NCBI RefSeq assembly: GCF_048569485.1
Contig: NC_134353.1
Span: forward strand, 427,861,650 to 427,925,649
From: Anomaloglossus baeobatrachus
Taxonomy: Eukaryota; Chordata; Amphibia; Anura; Aromobatidae
DNA length: 64,000 nt
Reading direction: 5' to 3'
Of the stretch, positions 51,992 to 63,644 are shown in pieces. Numbering within the stretch: the stretch's first letter is position 1; each line of letters opens with the position of its first letter. Made by a program: the position numbers and the translations under genes. Below the pieces are notes generated by a model. The model made no database searches and had not been told where the DNA came from. It saw only the letters and a program-made list of their open reading frames with translations.

Positions 51992-52626
51992 AGCTGGGGT
52001 CACACTAAACGACAGCGACAACGACGTCGCTGTTACGTCACCATTTTCTGTGACGTAGCAGCGACCTTGTAAGTCGCTGTTATGATTGCTGCTTAGCTGT
52101 CAAACACAGCAGCCGAAGCAGCGATCATAACGACAAGCGTCGCTGTGCTGCAACATGTGCAGGGAGCCGCGCACACTGAGCGCTGGCTCCCTGCTCTCCT
52201 AGCTACAGTACACATCGGGTTAATTACACGATGTGTACTGCAGCTACATGTGCACAGAGCAGGAGCCAGCACTGGCAGCGTGAGAGCGGCGGAGGCTGGT
52301 AACGAAGGTAAATATCGGGTAACCACCTTGGTTACCCGATGTTTACCTTGGTTACAGCTTACCGCAGCTGCCAGACGCCGGCTCCTGCTCGCTTCATTTC
52401 GTCGCTCTCTCGCTGTCACACACAGCGATCTGTGCGTCACAGCGGGAGAGCGACGACCAAAAAATGAAGCTGGACATTCAGCAACGAGCGACGACCTCAC
52501 AGCAGGGGCCAGCTCATTGCTGGATGTCACACACAGCGACAGCGACGGGACGTCGCTGCAACGTCACAGAAAATGGTGACGTAGCAGCGACGTCGTTGTC
52601 GTTGTCGCTGTGTGTGACACCACCTT
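51992..52626. mobile_element. PIF/Harbinger-like MITE inside the minus L2
   Basis: TAA at 51989-51991 and 52627-52629. Ends AGCTGGGGTCACACTAAACGAC and (reverse complement) AAGGTGGTGTCACACACAGCGAC. Same internal modules as 44612. Confidence 0.8.
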
Positions 52627-53020
52627 TAAGAGCTTACAATCTACAATGGGGTGAGGTGGGAGTGACACAAGGATTAAGTACTTATTTACGATAGTTAAAT
52701 TATCTCGCAGATAAAGGCAGCATGAGCCAGTCACCAGCCAATCTTTTTAATGCTTTTTTTTTAAATTATATTCTGAGAAATAGTGGAGGAGGTATATATG
52801 AATTGAATTTGATTAGGGAGGCTGATAGGACACCCTAAAAAGATGTGTTTCTAGGGAACGTCTGAAGCCAAGTTGTGGATCAGCTACTTTCTTGGGGTAG
52901 AGCATTCCAGAGGATCGGTACAGCTCAGGAGAAGTCTTGGAGCCGGAAGTGGGAGGTTTGGATTAGTGTGGATGTTAGTCGAAAGTAACTTGAGGAGCAC
53001 AGGGAAGGGGTAGGGTGATA

Positions 53021-53757
53021 ACCGGCTAACCGCTACTCGGATGCCTCTGCTCTGTGCCAGTTATTGCACTGGCTGCCCATATATCACAGGATCCAATTCA
53101 AACTGCTTGTTCTCACCCACAAATCTCTCCACAGTGCGGCACCCCCATACATCTCCACCCTCCTCTCTGTCTATCATCCCACCCGTTCTCTACGGTCTGC
53201 AAATGACTTTCGACTAACATCCACACTAATTCAAACCTCCCACTTCCGAATCCAAGACTTCTTCCGAGCTGCACCAAACTTCTGGAACGCTCTACCCCAA
53301 GAAGTTAGGACAAATCACAACTTACTCAGCTTCAGACGCTCCCTAAAAACGCATCTTTTTAGGGCGGCCTATCACACTCCCTAGCCAAACTAATTTAACG
53401 TAATCCCTCTACAACTTCTCAGAACATAACCCCACGTCAAACTCCATGGCACCCAAATGCATCTCAAGGCTCTGGCCTATTGGTCCAGGAAGCCATTATC
53501 TATCCCTCATTTCCTTGAGATGGCTGGATTGTTATTGTAAATAAGCACTTGTACCTTGCCCCTCCCCCCATCTCATTGTAGATTGTAAGCTCTCACGAGC
53601 AGTGTTGCCTTTTTTCCCTTTAAATATTGTATCTTCTATAATTGTTACTTGTTTGTATATGTTTATGTATATGATATGTATATGAGCCTCCTGAATTGTA
53701 AAGCGCTGCGGAATATGTTGGAGCTATAGAAATAAAGATTATTATTATTATTATTAT
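53021..53757 (+). mobile_element. L2-type LINE 3' end (plus)
   Basis: Open for 106 codons at 53064-53384: H-W-L-P-I-Y-H-R-I-Q-F-K at its start, N-F-W-N-A-L-P, then L-K-T-H-L-F-R-A-A-Y. This is the C-terminal domain typical of L2 reverse transcriptases. The 3' end is TTGTAAAGCGCTGCGGAATA and the tail (ATT)n. 5'-truncated. Confidence 0.8.
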
Positions 53758-53870
53758 AAACAGAGATAAGGGTAGAGCTGTAAGGGGGTGCCACGCTGGG
53801 AAGGGCTTTGTGGACAAGAATAAGCAATTTAAATTGGATCCTATAATGTATGGGCAGCAATAACAATAAC

Positions 53871-55283
53871 GCATGCAGTTTTGATGCAATTTTTTGCCAG
53901 GAGATGCAGATTTGGTGCAAGAATTAGGTGTATAAATTTCAGCACCAAATCGGTTTCTCCTTGGCAAAAAAAAGATGGTGTTCTGCCAGAAGATGCAGAT
54001 CTGTGAACTTAGTGACCTCACCTCAGCTGAGGTCACTAAGTTTAATAAGGTCACCTGAGGTCAGTTTACCTGTGGTCAAAACTGGGGTACCGTGGGAATC
54101 TCCTGCTGTGACCGTAGATAAACTGAGTGACGTCACCGCTCATTGCTGCGGCTCAGTCATTCTCTGCTTGAAGCCCACAGCATGCAGAAATGTTCTGTGC
54201 CGGCTCACTGTCACTTCAGTATGTTGCAGAGCTGCAATCATCGTGGGACCTCGTGTGGATTACATCGGAACTTGGTGTTTTGGGGGTGAATACATTGGAG
54301 AAAGAGGGTGTTTTTTCTATTTTATTTCAAGCAAAGGATTTTCTCGGTGTTTGTGTTTATTTCTTTTCACTTACAAATTACTAATGGGGGGGTCTCATAG
54401 ACCTCATAGACGCCTCCCATTACTAATCTAGAGCTTCGTGGCAGCTGTGAGCAATAACCATGAGTCTCCCCAGCCTGAGAATACCAGCCCCCAGCTGTCA
54501 TCTTTATCATGGCTGAATATCAAAATTGTGGGAGACCGCACGCCATTTTTAAAAATTCTTTATTTAAATAATTTAAAAAAAGCTGCATAAGGGACCCTCT
54601 TATTTTGATACACAGGCAAGGTAAGCACACGACTGGGGGCTGCAGCCTGTAGCCGTATGCTTTATCTGTGCTAAGTATCATAATATGGGAGGACCCTACA
54701 CCAATTTTTTTTATTTATTTTTAGACCCCTATACATACACAGACAGTGTCTGCAAGCATAATAAACACATGAGAACAAGAGTATAATGTGTTAAAATAGA
54801 TATATATTTTTTTTAATTACGGTACATAAAGACGGATCATTTTAAATAGCACTTCCCATTTAAATAGAACTATTTAATATGATCACCTTCATACACGAGT
54901 AGGATCTCTCTCCCTGATGAAGCAAAAACCCTAGCAAAACATACATTGGGGGTCCTTTGGGTCCTTTTGGGATCACTGTGACCGGCTGGAACCCCTTCTG
55001 GACATTACCCTGCACTGGGCACTTTAGGTAAACTCTTATACCTCTGCTTCACATAACTATTGTTCAGTGCTGATTTTTGGCACTTTCATTGATATTACAA
55101 TGTAACTTTCTGGCACTTTAATTCTTGTGCCTCATCTGGGTCACTGGATGGTAATTATCTATACACATATACCAACTTTATTCCAATTGTTTCTCCATCC
55201 CTGTCAATCTAATTATGTGTATGGCTTCTATTTATTACTGGTTTTCCACCCGATCACAATTCCCTCCATGCTTGTTTTAACAC
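53871..55283. other. Unassigned MITE-like sequence with ribozyme-like remnant
   Basis: It contains a 31-bp palindrome near 54008-54038 (TTAGTGACCTCACC..TGAGGTCACTAA) and AT-rich non-coding sequence. At 54915 there is CCCTGATGAAGC followed by AAAAC instead of GAAAC, a degraded Penelope-type 3' end. No gene. Confidence 0.4.
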
Positions 55284-56519
55284 TAGAGATGAGCGATGTT
55301 CACCAATTTCATGTTCGAGTGATTTTGGGGGGTGTTCGAGTCGTTCAACGAACTCGAACGATTTGGTAAAAGTTCGGTAGTTCGAGTTACTTTCGAGAAC
55401 GGTTCGATCAACAAAAAGCCTAGCTAGTTACTAGCTGGCTTCTCACTGTAAGTCCCCTTCACACGTCCGTGTCTCCGGTACATGCTAGGTCCGTGCCCGT
55501 ATGTACCGGAGACACGGGCACACGTATACCCATTAAAATCAATGGGTATATGTGCACGCACGTGTTCTGCCAGTGGCCCGTGCCTCCGTGTGGAGCAGAC
55601 GTGTGCCGTGTGCTCCATACGGATGCATGTCCGTTTTTCTCTGGCAGCATGGGTGCCACGCGGCCCGCACACATACCACACGGATGTAGTGTGGATGCGG
55701 TCTAGTGTGACACGCGCCGGAGAAAACTCACGTGTCAAAGAAAAAAATAACAAAACATTACTCACCTTCTCCAGCCCTCCTGTCTCTGTCGCTGCTGTCA
55801 CTTGCTGCCGACCGCCGCTCATTATGCTCATTTAATATTCACTTCACTGCGGCGGAAGTGGCAGCAGCGGGGAGTCGGCAGGGCTGGAGACCGAAGATCA
55901 GCACCACGGACAGCGATGCCAGGGACAGGTGAGTTGAAAGTATCCGTTCTCCGTGTGTTATCACGGATAACACACGGAGAACGCACGTAGTGCCATAAAC
56001 ACAGCACACGGAGGGGAAAACGCACCTTTGACACGTCCGTGACACACGTGCGTGATTTTCACGGACGTGTGAAGGGGGCCTAATAGTGTAAGTCACTGTG
56101 AATCACGCTATTATCAAAATTCAGCGTATAGTGTGTGGGAAGGGGGGACGGGGTTTAGATCAGTGCTGCTGCTGAGTGCTGAAAAAATGCCAATCGCCAT
56201 TTTTTTTTTCCTAACTGCGCGTACAGTGGGGCGGGCCAGGCTGTCAGCCAATCACAGACAAACACTGCAAAGTGTGCAAAGTTTGGCCAGACAAGCAAGG
56301 GCTTGTGTCATAGGCTGTGCATGTCACATGTCTTTGCTCTATAAGATCCGGCCATTTTCCCCATCGCCACCATTATCTCTCCGCTGTGGGTGGGTGACAG
56401 TCACTGCTACCGCTCCCGCTGCTGCTGCTGCTGCGTGCGCTATAGCCATACAGTGCAATCTACACAGAGCTTAAGGGATTAGGGACTCCTTGTAATTCAA
56501 TTTGACACTGTCCCACAGG
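55284..56519. repeat. hAT-type element fragment with TAGAGATGAGCGA end
   Basis: The left end TAGAGATGAGCGATG resembles 31697, followed by GTTCGAGT/ACTCGAAC inverted words. It is interrupted by the MITE at 55452 and cut on the right by LTR element C. Confidence 0.5.
55452..56080. mobile_element. PIF/Harbinger-like MITE (CCCCTTCACACGTCCGTG ends)
   Basis: TAA at 55449-55451 and 56081-56083. Inverted ends of at least 17 bp (CCCCTTCACACGTCCGT). The inner GCACACG/CGTGTGC words pair. Confidence 0.8.
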
Positions 56520-57873
56520 ACTCCATTTTCAGCTGCCGATGATGCGGGTACGACTGCTCCTCCAACCGTACTCCTTAGCCTTGAGGGCCGTCTGGAACGT
56601 CAGCAGAGTTCCAATGGGACACAAGGCGCACTTCCACCACTTGGTAGAACGGTAGGATCCTGTTCGTGACGCCAAGTTGTCGCGGGCGGAGGAGGGGACG
56701 CTGCGCTCTCCCACTGCTCGGGTCCGGCCGCTGCTGCTGCGGCTGCTCGGTGGTGGCTCGAGCGGTGGGCCGGATCCCGGGGACTCGAGTGGCGCTCCTC
56801 GCCCGTGAGTGAAAAGGGGGATTTTGATTGTGGGGATGTGCTTGTTGTCCGTGATGCCACCCACGGTTGTGGTGATATTGGTGACACCACCGCTGCTCTA
56901 GACAGGGATCCCGGGAGCGGTGACAGGGAGCAGCTTTGTTGTTAGTTCTCCCCTCCGTGGGTAGGGGGTTAGTTGTCCCGGGGCCCGGTGATGGGGGTAG
57001 GGGTGGATTGCAGGCGGGTTACAGGGCCTGTTGAGGTGCAGGGTCGCGGGGGCAGCGCTGTGCCGCACGGCACGGTGGTACTCACTCAGCCAATGATGAG
57101 GACACAGTTCTCGGTAAAACACACGGCTGGATGGACGGGTCCCACAGACGGCTGCGGTGTGGTTTCTCCCGGCAGGTTGATGGTGACTGCCTTTCCCTGC
57201 ACCTATGTACGGTAGATGGTTCCAATGGGTTCCCACCGGTAACCCGCTCCCCAGCTTGGATATGGGCTGGAGGAGCCCCTTTTGCCCGCAGGCTCTGGCC
57301 CTGGGAAACGGTTGCCTTGGCGGTGGCGGTGTCTCCCTCTCTTGGTTGGACTGTTGCCTTCTGTCGGGACTTGGCTGCTGGGAAACCCAGGAGGTTCCCT
57401 TCACTAACGAATTCGGCAAATTCACGGCGACTGCTAGCCTTGCCGGGGTCCGTAAGCCCCTGCCAGATGGTGCTGACTTCTCTTTGTGTACCGGTCCGGT
57501 ACCGCCGGGCCACCGCCCGTCCACGGTCCTTACGGTAGACTCTGATAGGCCACTCCTGCAGACGGTCACCACCGTCTGCCAACCTTGGTGTACCGCCCGG
57601 GCCACACACCCGGACGCTGTCAGTTAGTTGCTCCACTACTACTTTCCTCCCTTGCACTTTCACCTCCAAAACTAAACTGTTTACTTTTCCCGCCTCCAGG
57701 ACTGTGAACTCCTCGGTGGGCTGGGCCAGCCGCCTGGCCCACCCCCTGGTGTGTACATCAGCCCCTGGAGGAAGGCAAAAAGGGTTTTGTGTCTGTCTTC
57801 GGTGTGCCTGACTGGGAGTGTGGGGTGTGGTGGTGTTGTTCTCTGTGGCCCCTGGCTTGTCCAGGGCGCCACA
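56520..57873 (-). mobile_element. LTR element C (one LTR plus leader; related to A)
   Basis: LTR 56678-57873 (TGTCGCGGGCGG...GGGCGCCACA). The primer-binding-like site at 56660-56677 has the same bases as in element A, followed by about 140 bp of interior. The rest of the element is missing. It abuts the Gypsy element on the right. Confidence 0.75.
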
Positions 57874-57943
57874 CATCCACCGAAACGGGAGGAGGGGGAT
57901 GAGGACACTCGGAAACAGAAGGAACAAAAAGCTTGAGCAGAGA

Positions 57944-59326
57944 TTAGTGAAACACATTAGAAATGTGAAAGGACTGCGGTAACCGCAGACGAAAAGCCAC
58001 TGGGTTGACAATCTCGATGATCTCATACGGACCAATAAATTTTGGACCCAACTTAGTGGAAGGAATTCTCAGACGAATGTTTTTGGTAGACAGCCAAACT
58101 TTATTCCCCACCTGAAAATTAAATCCTACCGATCGTCTCTTGTCAGCAGAGCGCTTTTGCCACCCTAAAGCCATCTCAACATTATGCCGGACCTCCCTCC
58201 AAACCTCCTCCAACTGCTGAACTGCAGAAACAGCCCCAGGACACCCAGAATCAAGTCTGGAAAATTCACCGAAATGGGGATGGTATCCATAGTTACAAAA
58301 AAATGGAGTAGTACCCATGGACTGATGGACCCAGTTATTGAAAGCAAACTCAGCCATAGGCAGTGAGGAACACCAATCGTCCTGCTGAGACGTAGCCAGA
58401 CACTGCAGAATTTGTTCCAATGACTGATTAGTTCTCTCAGTCTGCCCATTGGTCTCGGGATGGTAAGATGAAGAAAAGGACAACTCAATACCCAGCCGTC
58501 TACAAAATGCTCTCCAAAATTTGGAAACGAACTGAACCCCACTGTCGGACATAATGTTAACAGGGATGCCATGCAATCTAACCACCTGTTCAATAAACAA
58601 TTTGGACAGAGTCTCAGCATTAGGTAATCCCAACAAGGGAACAAAATGCGCCTGTTTGCTGACCACCACCCAAACAACAGTCTTGCCAGCGGAAACAGGT
58701 AAATTAGTGATAAAATCCATGGACAAATGAGTCCAGGGCCTATCCGGAATTGGTAAGGGCACTAATTCCCCGGTATGGGGAACTTTAGCACGTGTACACG
58801 CATCACAAGCAGACACAAACACGGCGACATCGGAGTACATAGAGGGCCACCAAAACAACCTGGCAATAGCCTTACGAGAAGCTGAGATCCCCGGATGACC
58901 ACCAAGCACAGAGTCATGAAATTCCTGGAGAACCCGTAATCGAAACTGGACAGGAACAAACAATTTGGCATCGGGCAATGAAGGAGGGGCCAAAGCCTGT
59001 GCAACACGAATCTCAGCCTCCAATCCGGAGGATAAAACAGCAACGACTACCCCATGAGGAAGAATGGAGGAAGGAGGTTCGGGAGACGAAAACAGATCCA
59101 AACTGCGAGATAACGCATCCGCCTTAACATTCTTAGAACCGGGCTGAAAAGTAATGGAAAAGTGAAAACGGGAAAAAAAAAGTGACCACCTAACCTGTCT
59201 AGGAGTCAACCGTTTAGCAGACTCGATGTAAGACAGGTTTTTATGGTCCGTAATAACAGTCATCCGATGAACAGCCCCCTCCAAAAAATGCCTCCATTCT
59301 TCTAAGGCCAACTTTATGGCCAACAA
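57944..59326 (-). pseudogene. Gypsy RNase H end and integrase
   Basis: 460 open codons. The RNase H tail has T-D-H-K-N-L and A-D-A-L-S-R. The HHCC zinc domain (H-x3-H near 58900, C-D-A-C) is followed by the integrase core with M-D-F-I-T-N-L-P (first Asp), S-D-S-G-V-Q-F (second) and H-P-E-T-N-G-Q-T-E-R (Glu). A chromodomain-side C-terminus begins near 58000 and is cut by element C. Confidence 0.85.
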
Positions 59327-59329
59327 CTC

Positions 59330-60872
59330 TCAATTCCCCACATCATAATTCTTCTCAGCAGAAGAAAATTTTTTGGAGAAGAAGGCACACGGTCTTAAAT
59401 TAGTTAAAGTAGCGGGTCCTTGGGAGAGCACCGCCCCCACACTCACCTCTGAAGCATCAACCTCCACAATAAACGGCTGAGAGAGGTCAGGTTGAACAAG
59501 TACAGGAGCAGTCATAAAACATTCCTTTTAACCTCAGAAATGCTTCTATCGCCTGCGGTGACCACTCCCTAAGATCAGCCCCCTTGCGGGTGAGATCCGT
59601 GAGTGGCTTGACCACTTGAGAAAACCCTTTAATAAATTTCCTGTAATAATTGGCAAAACCCAGAAAACGCTGCAGACCCTTGAGGTCTCTGGGTTGCACC
59701 CAATTATAAATGGCTTGTACTTTTCTGGGATCCATCCGAAAACCATCAGCAGACAGAATAAAACCTAAAAAGGTGATTTCTTGGACACAAAAGTTCATCT
59801 TTCAGGTTTAGCAAATAGGGAATTCTCCCGTAACCTATGAAGTATTGACGTACATGATCAATATGAGACTCTTTGTTGGACGAGAAGACAAGAATATCAT
59901 CTAGGTACACAACCATAAAACGGCCAATAAATTCAGAGAAAATATCATTCATAAAATTCTGAAACACTGCAGGAGCATTAGTATCCCGAAAGGCATGACC
60001 AAGTTTTCAAAAAGGCCCTCTGAGGTAAGGAATGCCGTTTTCCACTCATCCCCTTCCTGAATGCGAATGAAGTTATAGGCTCCCCTGAGATCAAGCTTGG
60101 AGAACCATTTAGCTCCAGATAACCGATTATAGAGGTCCGGGATGAGTGGAAGTGGTTAGGCATTTCTCACCGTGATCTTATTAAGTTCCCGAAAATCGAG
60201 GCAAGGGCGTAGGCCACCATCCTTCTTCTTAACAAAAAAGAACCCAGCAGCAACAGGCGAGACAGAAGGACGGATGTGTCCCTTACGTAAACTATCGGTT
60301 ATGGAATTTTTCATGGCAGTGCGTTCCGGGCCAGAAAGATTATACAAACGGGCCTTGGGTAATTTGGCACCTGGAACCAGGTTAATAGCACAATCGTAAG
60401 GACGGTGTGGTGGCAGGACCTCAGCCTCTTTTTCAGAGAACACGTCTCCAAAATCCTTCAGGTACTCCGGAATACCCTCCAGATTAGTTGAAGACACCTG
60501 AACAGTGATAAGACAACCATTAGAACATTTAGGACCCCATTTAACAATATCGCGAGAGTCCCAGTCAATTACAGGATTATGCATGTGCAACCAGGGGAAT
60601 CCCAGCATCAGTCCCGCAGGGAGATTATTCATGATATAACATGAAATAAGTTCCTGATGAAGGGACCCCACTTTAAGCAAAAATTCAACCACATTTCGTG
60701 ACAATGGTGTCCTATCAATAGCAATAATGTGAACCGGAGTCTCTAGCCTAACTGTCCCTATCTTAGCTTTGGAAACCAGACTGGAGTCAATGAAGTTCAT
60801 GGATGAACCACAGTCCACGAAAGCAGAGGCTGGAATACAACAGTCTCCTATTACAAGTTCCACCTCAAGCAA
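59330..60872 (-). pseudogene. Gypsy protease and reverse transcriptase region
   Basis: A retropepsin-like start ([12 protein letters not shown] near 60800) is followed by RT with [17 protein letters not shown] (near 60200) and Y-L-D-D-I-L-V-F-S (near 59900). RNase H begins near 59470 (V-E-V-D-A-S). Domains are in the standard Ty3 order. Several breaks. Confidence 0.8.
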
Positions 60873-61654
60873 AATTTTTTGGAAAGAGGAAAAGGGTACC
60901 TGAGGGTCTGGGTGACCTCCTCGAACATCACCCAGACCTAAGCGTTTCCCGACGGTTTAGTAGCAGGAGGACAGGTAGGACAGTCCTTCCTCCAATGTCC
61001 CGGACTTCCACAGTAGAAACACGATTTCCACTCCCGTCGTCGTCTCCTCTCCTTCTCCTTGGAATCTGTGGCACTGACCTCCATGGGCTCCGCAAGTGGA
61101 ACAACCTCAGCTTTGACCGGGCATAATGAGGTTTCCCGTAGGGTCACTCCTCTCTCCCGCAACCTCCGATCCATACGTACTGGCTGGGTCATAACCTCCT
61201 CCAAAGAACTGGGTGGAGGATGAAGGGCTAGAGCGTCCTTGAGATGATCAGAGAGTCCTCTCCTAAACTGGCATCTCAGAGCAGAATCATTCCAGGAAAC
61301 CATCGTAGACCACTGCCTGAACTCAGAACAATACCACTCTGCAGTGCGTCTACCCTGAGAGAGACCCATGATCCTGTCCTCTGCCACGATGACCCGGTCC
61401 GGTTCATCATAAATAAGTCCTAGGGCATCAAAAAACCTATCCACAGACATACGCTCAGGGGCTGTCAGAGGTAAAAAAAAGGCCCAAGTCTGAGGTCCCT
61501 CCCTAAGCAAGGAAATTATTATCCCCACCCGCTGACTATCATCCCCAGAGGAACGGGGTCTAAGAGAAAAAAGTAATTTACAGCTCTCCCGAAACGTGTG
61601 AAACCTCTCCTTCTCTCCGAAAAACTTATCCGGGAGCATGACCGTGGGTTCTGG

Positions 61655-62206
61655 AGAATGGAATTATTAAGGTGAACTCTTAACCAGAGATCACTAGTTG
61701 CCTACTGCCTGGCCGAATTGGTATATACCAAGTGCATGCATAAAAGAATTCACACCAGACACAGTCGGATATGAAGTCTCTTCTTGGTCACAGTAAAGAT
61801 GGCACCAAACAGACAGAGAAGGAGCATGCGTCCTCTTGATATAGGCTAGGGGCGTACACAAGTTCAGATATGCCCATTTAGTGGGACAGTTCATGAGCTA
61901 GCCAATGGGGAGATCCGTGTTGCTGTTGATGGGTGCGTCTGACTTCAGTGGATGAAACCATGATGATGGGAGGGACGTCATCTGGTGCATCCATGCTGAT
62001 GGTTTGGTCTGTGATGTCTTCTAGCTTGACCAGGGGTCTTCCCTTATATGGTATCTTCTTTCATTCCCTGCATTCCAAGCAAAGTGTGGATAACAGGAAA
62101 TGGCGGCCATCTTTATATCTGTGTCATGTGTATGATCTGAGAGCTGAATTATGTAAGGCAAATCAACATATTTCCCACAATGCTCTATGTCCAGAGGTTA
62201 ATTAAG
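61655..62206. other. Unidentified insertion in Gypsy gag
   Basis: About 550 bp of non-coding sequence not part of Gypsy. It could be a solo LTR of another family, but I cannot fix both ends. It was itself hit by the palindromic insert that follows. Confidence 0.4.
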
Positions 62207-62221
62207 TATTTCATTTTATTA

Positions 62222-62762
62222 AGCACAGAAAGAAAAAAGGAACAGCACTCACCGGTAATTGCTGTGAAGTATTCAGATTTATTCCATGATCGGAGGATAC
62301 ATGCTTCGGCGTAACAGGGAGGGAATGAGGATGGTTAGCACAAAAAGACTACGGCCGTTTCGCCCCTGTAGGTGGGGCTTCGACGGGTCTTAGTGTAAGA
62401 CCCGTCAAAGCCCCACCTACAGGGGCGAAACGGCCGTAGTCTTTTTGTGCTAACCATCCTCATTCCCTCCCTGTTACGCCGAAGCATGTATCCTCCGATC
62501 ATGGAATAAATCTGAATACTTCACAGCAATTACAGGTGAGTGCTGTTCCTTTTTTCTTTCTGTGCTTAATGTTTCATGCTCTGATGCTTTTGGAACAAGC
62601 ACCCCGCAGCTGCATTCAGTATAGTCCGACCTGGAAGTTTTCTCTTGTCACAGCAGAGATTAATAGCACCGTGTGTGCTTTCTGCAACTAGTCGCTGTTT
62701 GTTTGATGTGGACAGTCCTCAGTGGAAGTAGTGCCCCGCAAATCCTTCTTGTTATTACTGCA
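62222..62762. mobile_element. Palindromic Penelope-derived insert
   Basis: Flanked by a perfect 15-bp duplication TATTTCATTTTATTA (62207-62221, 62763-62777). 62221-62567 is a palindrome of about 347 bp centred near 62393, followed by a single-copy tail. Each arm carries a hammerhead-like stem II, GAAA and a palindromic stem III (GGGGCGAAACGGCCGTAG at 62412-62429 in the right arm); the CUGANGA part is degraded. Confidence 0.75.
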
Positions 62763-63004
62763 TATTTCATTTTATTACTCTCCTCAACAGTATGATACAT
62801 CTACGGGACCGGGCTGTGATTGAGTCATGGAACCCTGGAAAGCCTTTACTGCAGCAGCAAGCTCCCCCTGGAATTGAGTATGGGAAGAGGCTAGGGCTCT
62901 ATGCTCAATGGATAAGTCCTGGATCATTTGAGTCAAATTAGACATCTGATCCGTAAGGATACGTAATGGATCCATAGGGGTAAAAATGTAAGGGCCAGTG
63001 ATAA

Positions 63005-63644
63005 TGTCACGCTGTACTCTAAGATGTACAATAGCAGTACAGCGCAGTAATGTGGGACTGAGAGGATTCCTGAAGCTATCTGAGAAGGTAGTTAGCTGGT
63101 AAACCACTAGGAGGCGTAAAAGTGGAGGAAACGTATGAGCAGGGAATTCCCTAGCAGAGATAATACTAGTCAAGCCCACCAGATGGCAGTAGAATCGTCA
63201 GAAAGCCGTGTCACAACATGAGGTCTTGTAAGTACACAAGGGCAAAGTCTAAACGTAGTCAGAGGGAAGCAAATAGTCAGTAGCCGGGAAATCAGAGCCT
63301 AGAAGCGAGGGGGAGTGGGAAGACAAGACAGAATTAAGGTAAACAGATAAGGAACGAACAGGGAGACAGCGGGAGAGACACTGATGGAAACAGACAACAA
63401 AGGAGGTTAACAGGTCAAGTGAACACGGAGGTCAGGAGGGGGTAGGGCAGACAACAGGTCACTCAAGAGCAGAACACAGCAGAGCCAGAAGAATCACTGG
63501 TGAAGTCCAAGAGAAACAGTGCCCTAATAAAGCAGCCTGACCTCCAGAACGAGGCAGAAAGGATTAACCCCTAATGTGACCTGCATCAGAAGTGAAACTA
63601 AAAAAAAGGCTCAGCTCCAGCTGAGCCAGGAGTCAATCATGACA
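63005..63644 (-). repeat. Gypsy 5' LTR (candidate)
   Basis: Bounded by TGTCACGCTG at 63005 and ATCATGACA at 63644 on plus. A diverged partner lies at 13530-14054. Gag begins just left of it. Confidence 0.55.

Larger units (their letters stand above)
51856..53870 (-). mobile_element. L2-type LINE (minus), split by a MITE and by a plus-strand L2
   Basis: The 3' tail (ATT)n lies at 51856, with GCGGAATATGTTG-type 3' sequence in reverse complement. The coding remnant on the minus strand (F-R-R-S-L, T-H-L-F near 52845) continues at 53870-53758 (P-I-H-Y-R-I-Q-F-K-L-L-I-L-V-H-K). Interrupted by 51992-52626 and by 53021-53757. Confidence 0.75.
60938..62985 (-). pseudogene. Gypsy gag region
   Basis: The N-terminal part (about 62790-62970) is helical. 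The capsid-like part (61639 downwards) has L-P-D-K-F-F-G-E, F-x-S-C-K-L-L-F, a V-D-R-F-F-D-A-L stretch, and Y-C-S-E-F-R-Q-W. It ends with a CCHC zinc knuckle (C-F-Y-C-G-S-P-G-H-W-R-K-D-C near 61010). The structure is normal for frog Gypsy elements apart from the insertion that divides it. Confidence 0.8.
57874..63644 (-). mobile_element. Ty3/Gypsy (Metaviridae) retroelement with nested insertion
   Basis: Minus-strand order: 5' LTR 63005-63644 (TGTCA...TGACA ends), gag, protease, RT, RNase H, integrase. The 3' end is cut by LTR element C at 57873. A foreign segment of about 1.1 kb lies inside gag (about 61655-62790). It is broken, with several breaks, and of moderate age; large frames remain open. 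Confidence 0.85.

Noticed and set aside
54913-54955. Third hammerhead ribozyme
   Set aside because: CTGATGA is present but the second box reads AAAAC and stem II is poor; listed only as a remnant.
56133-56474. 113-codon plus-strand frame ending in poly-Ala
   Set aside because: Lies in hAT-type repeat sequence with a trinucleotide run; no domain.
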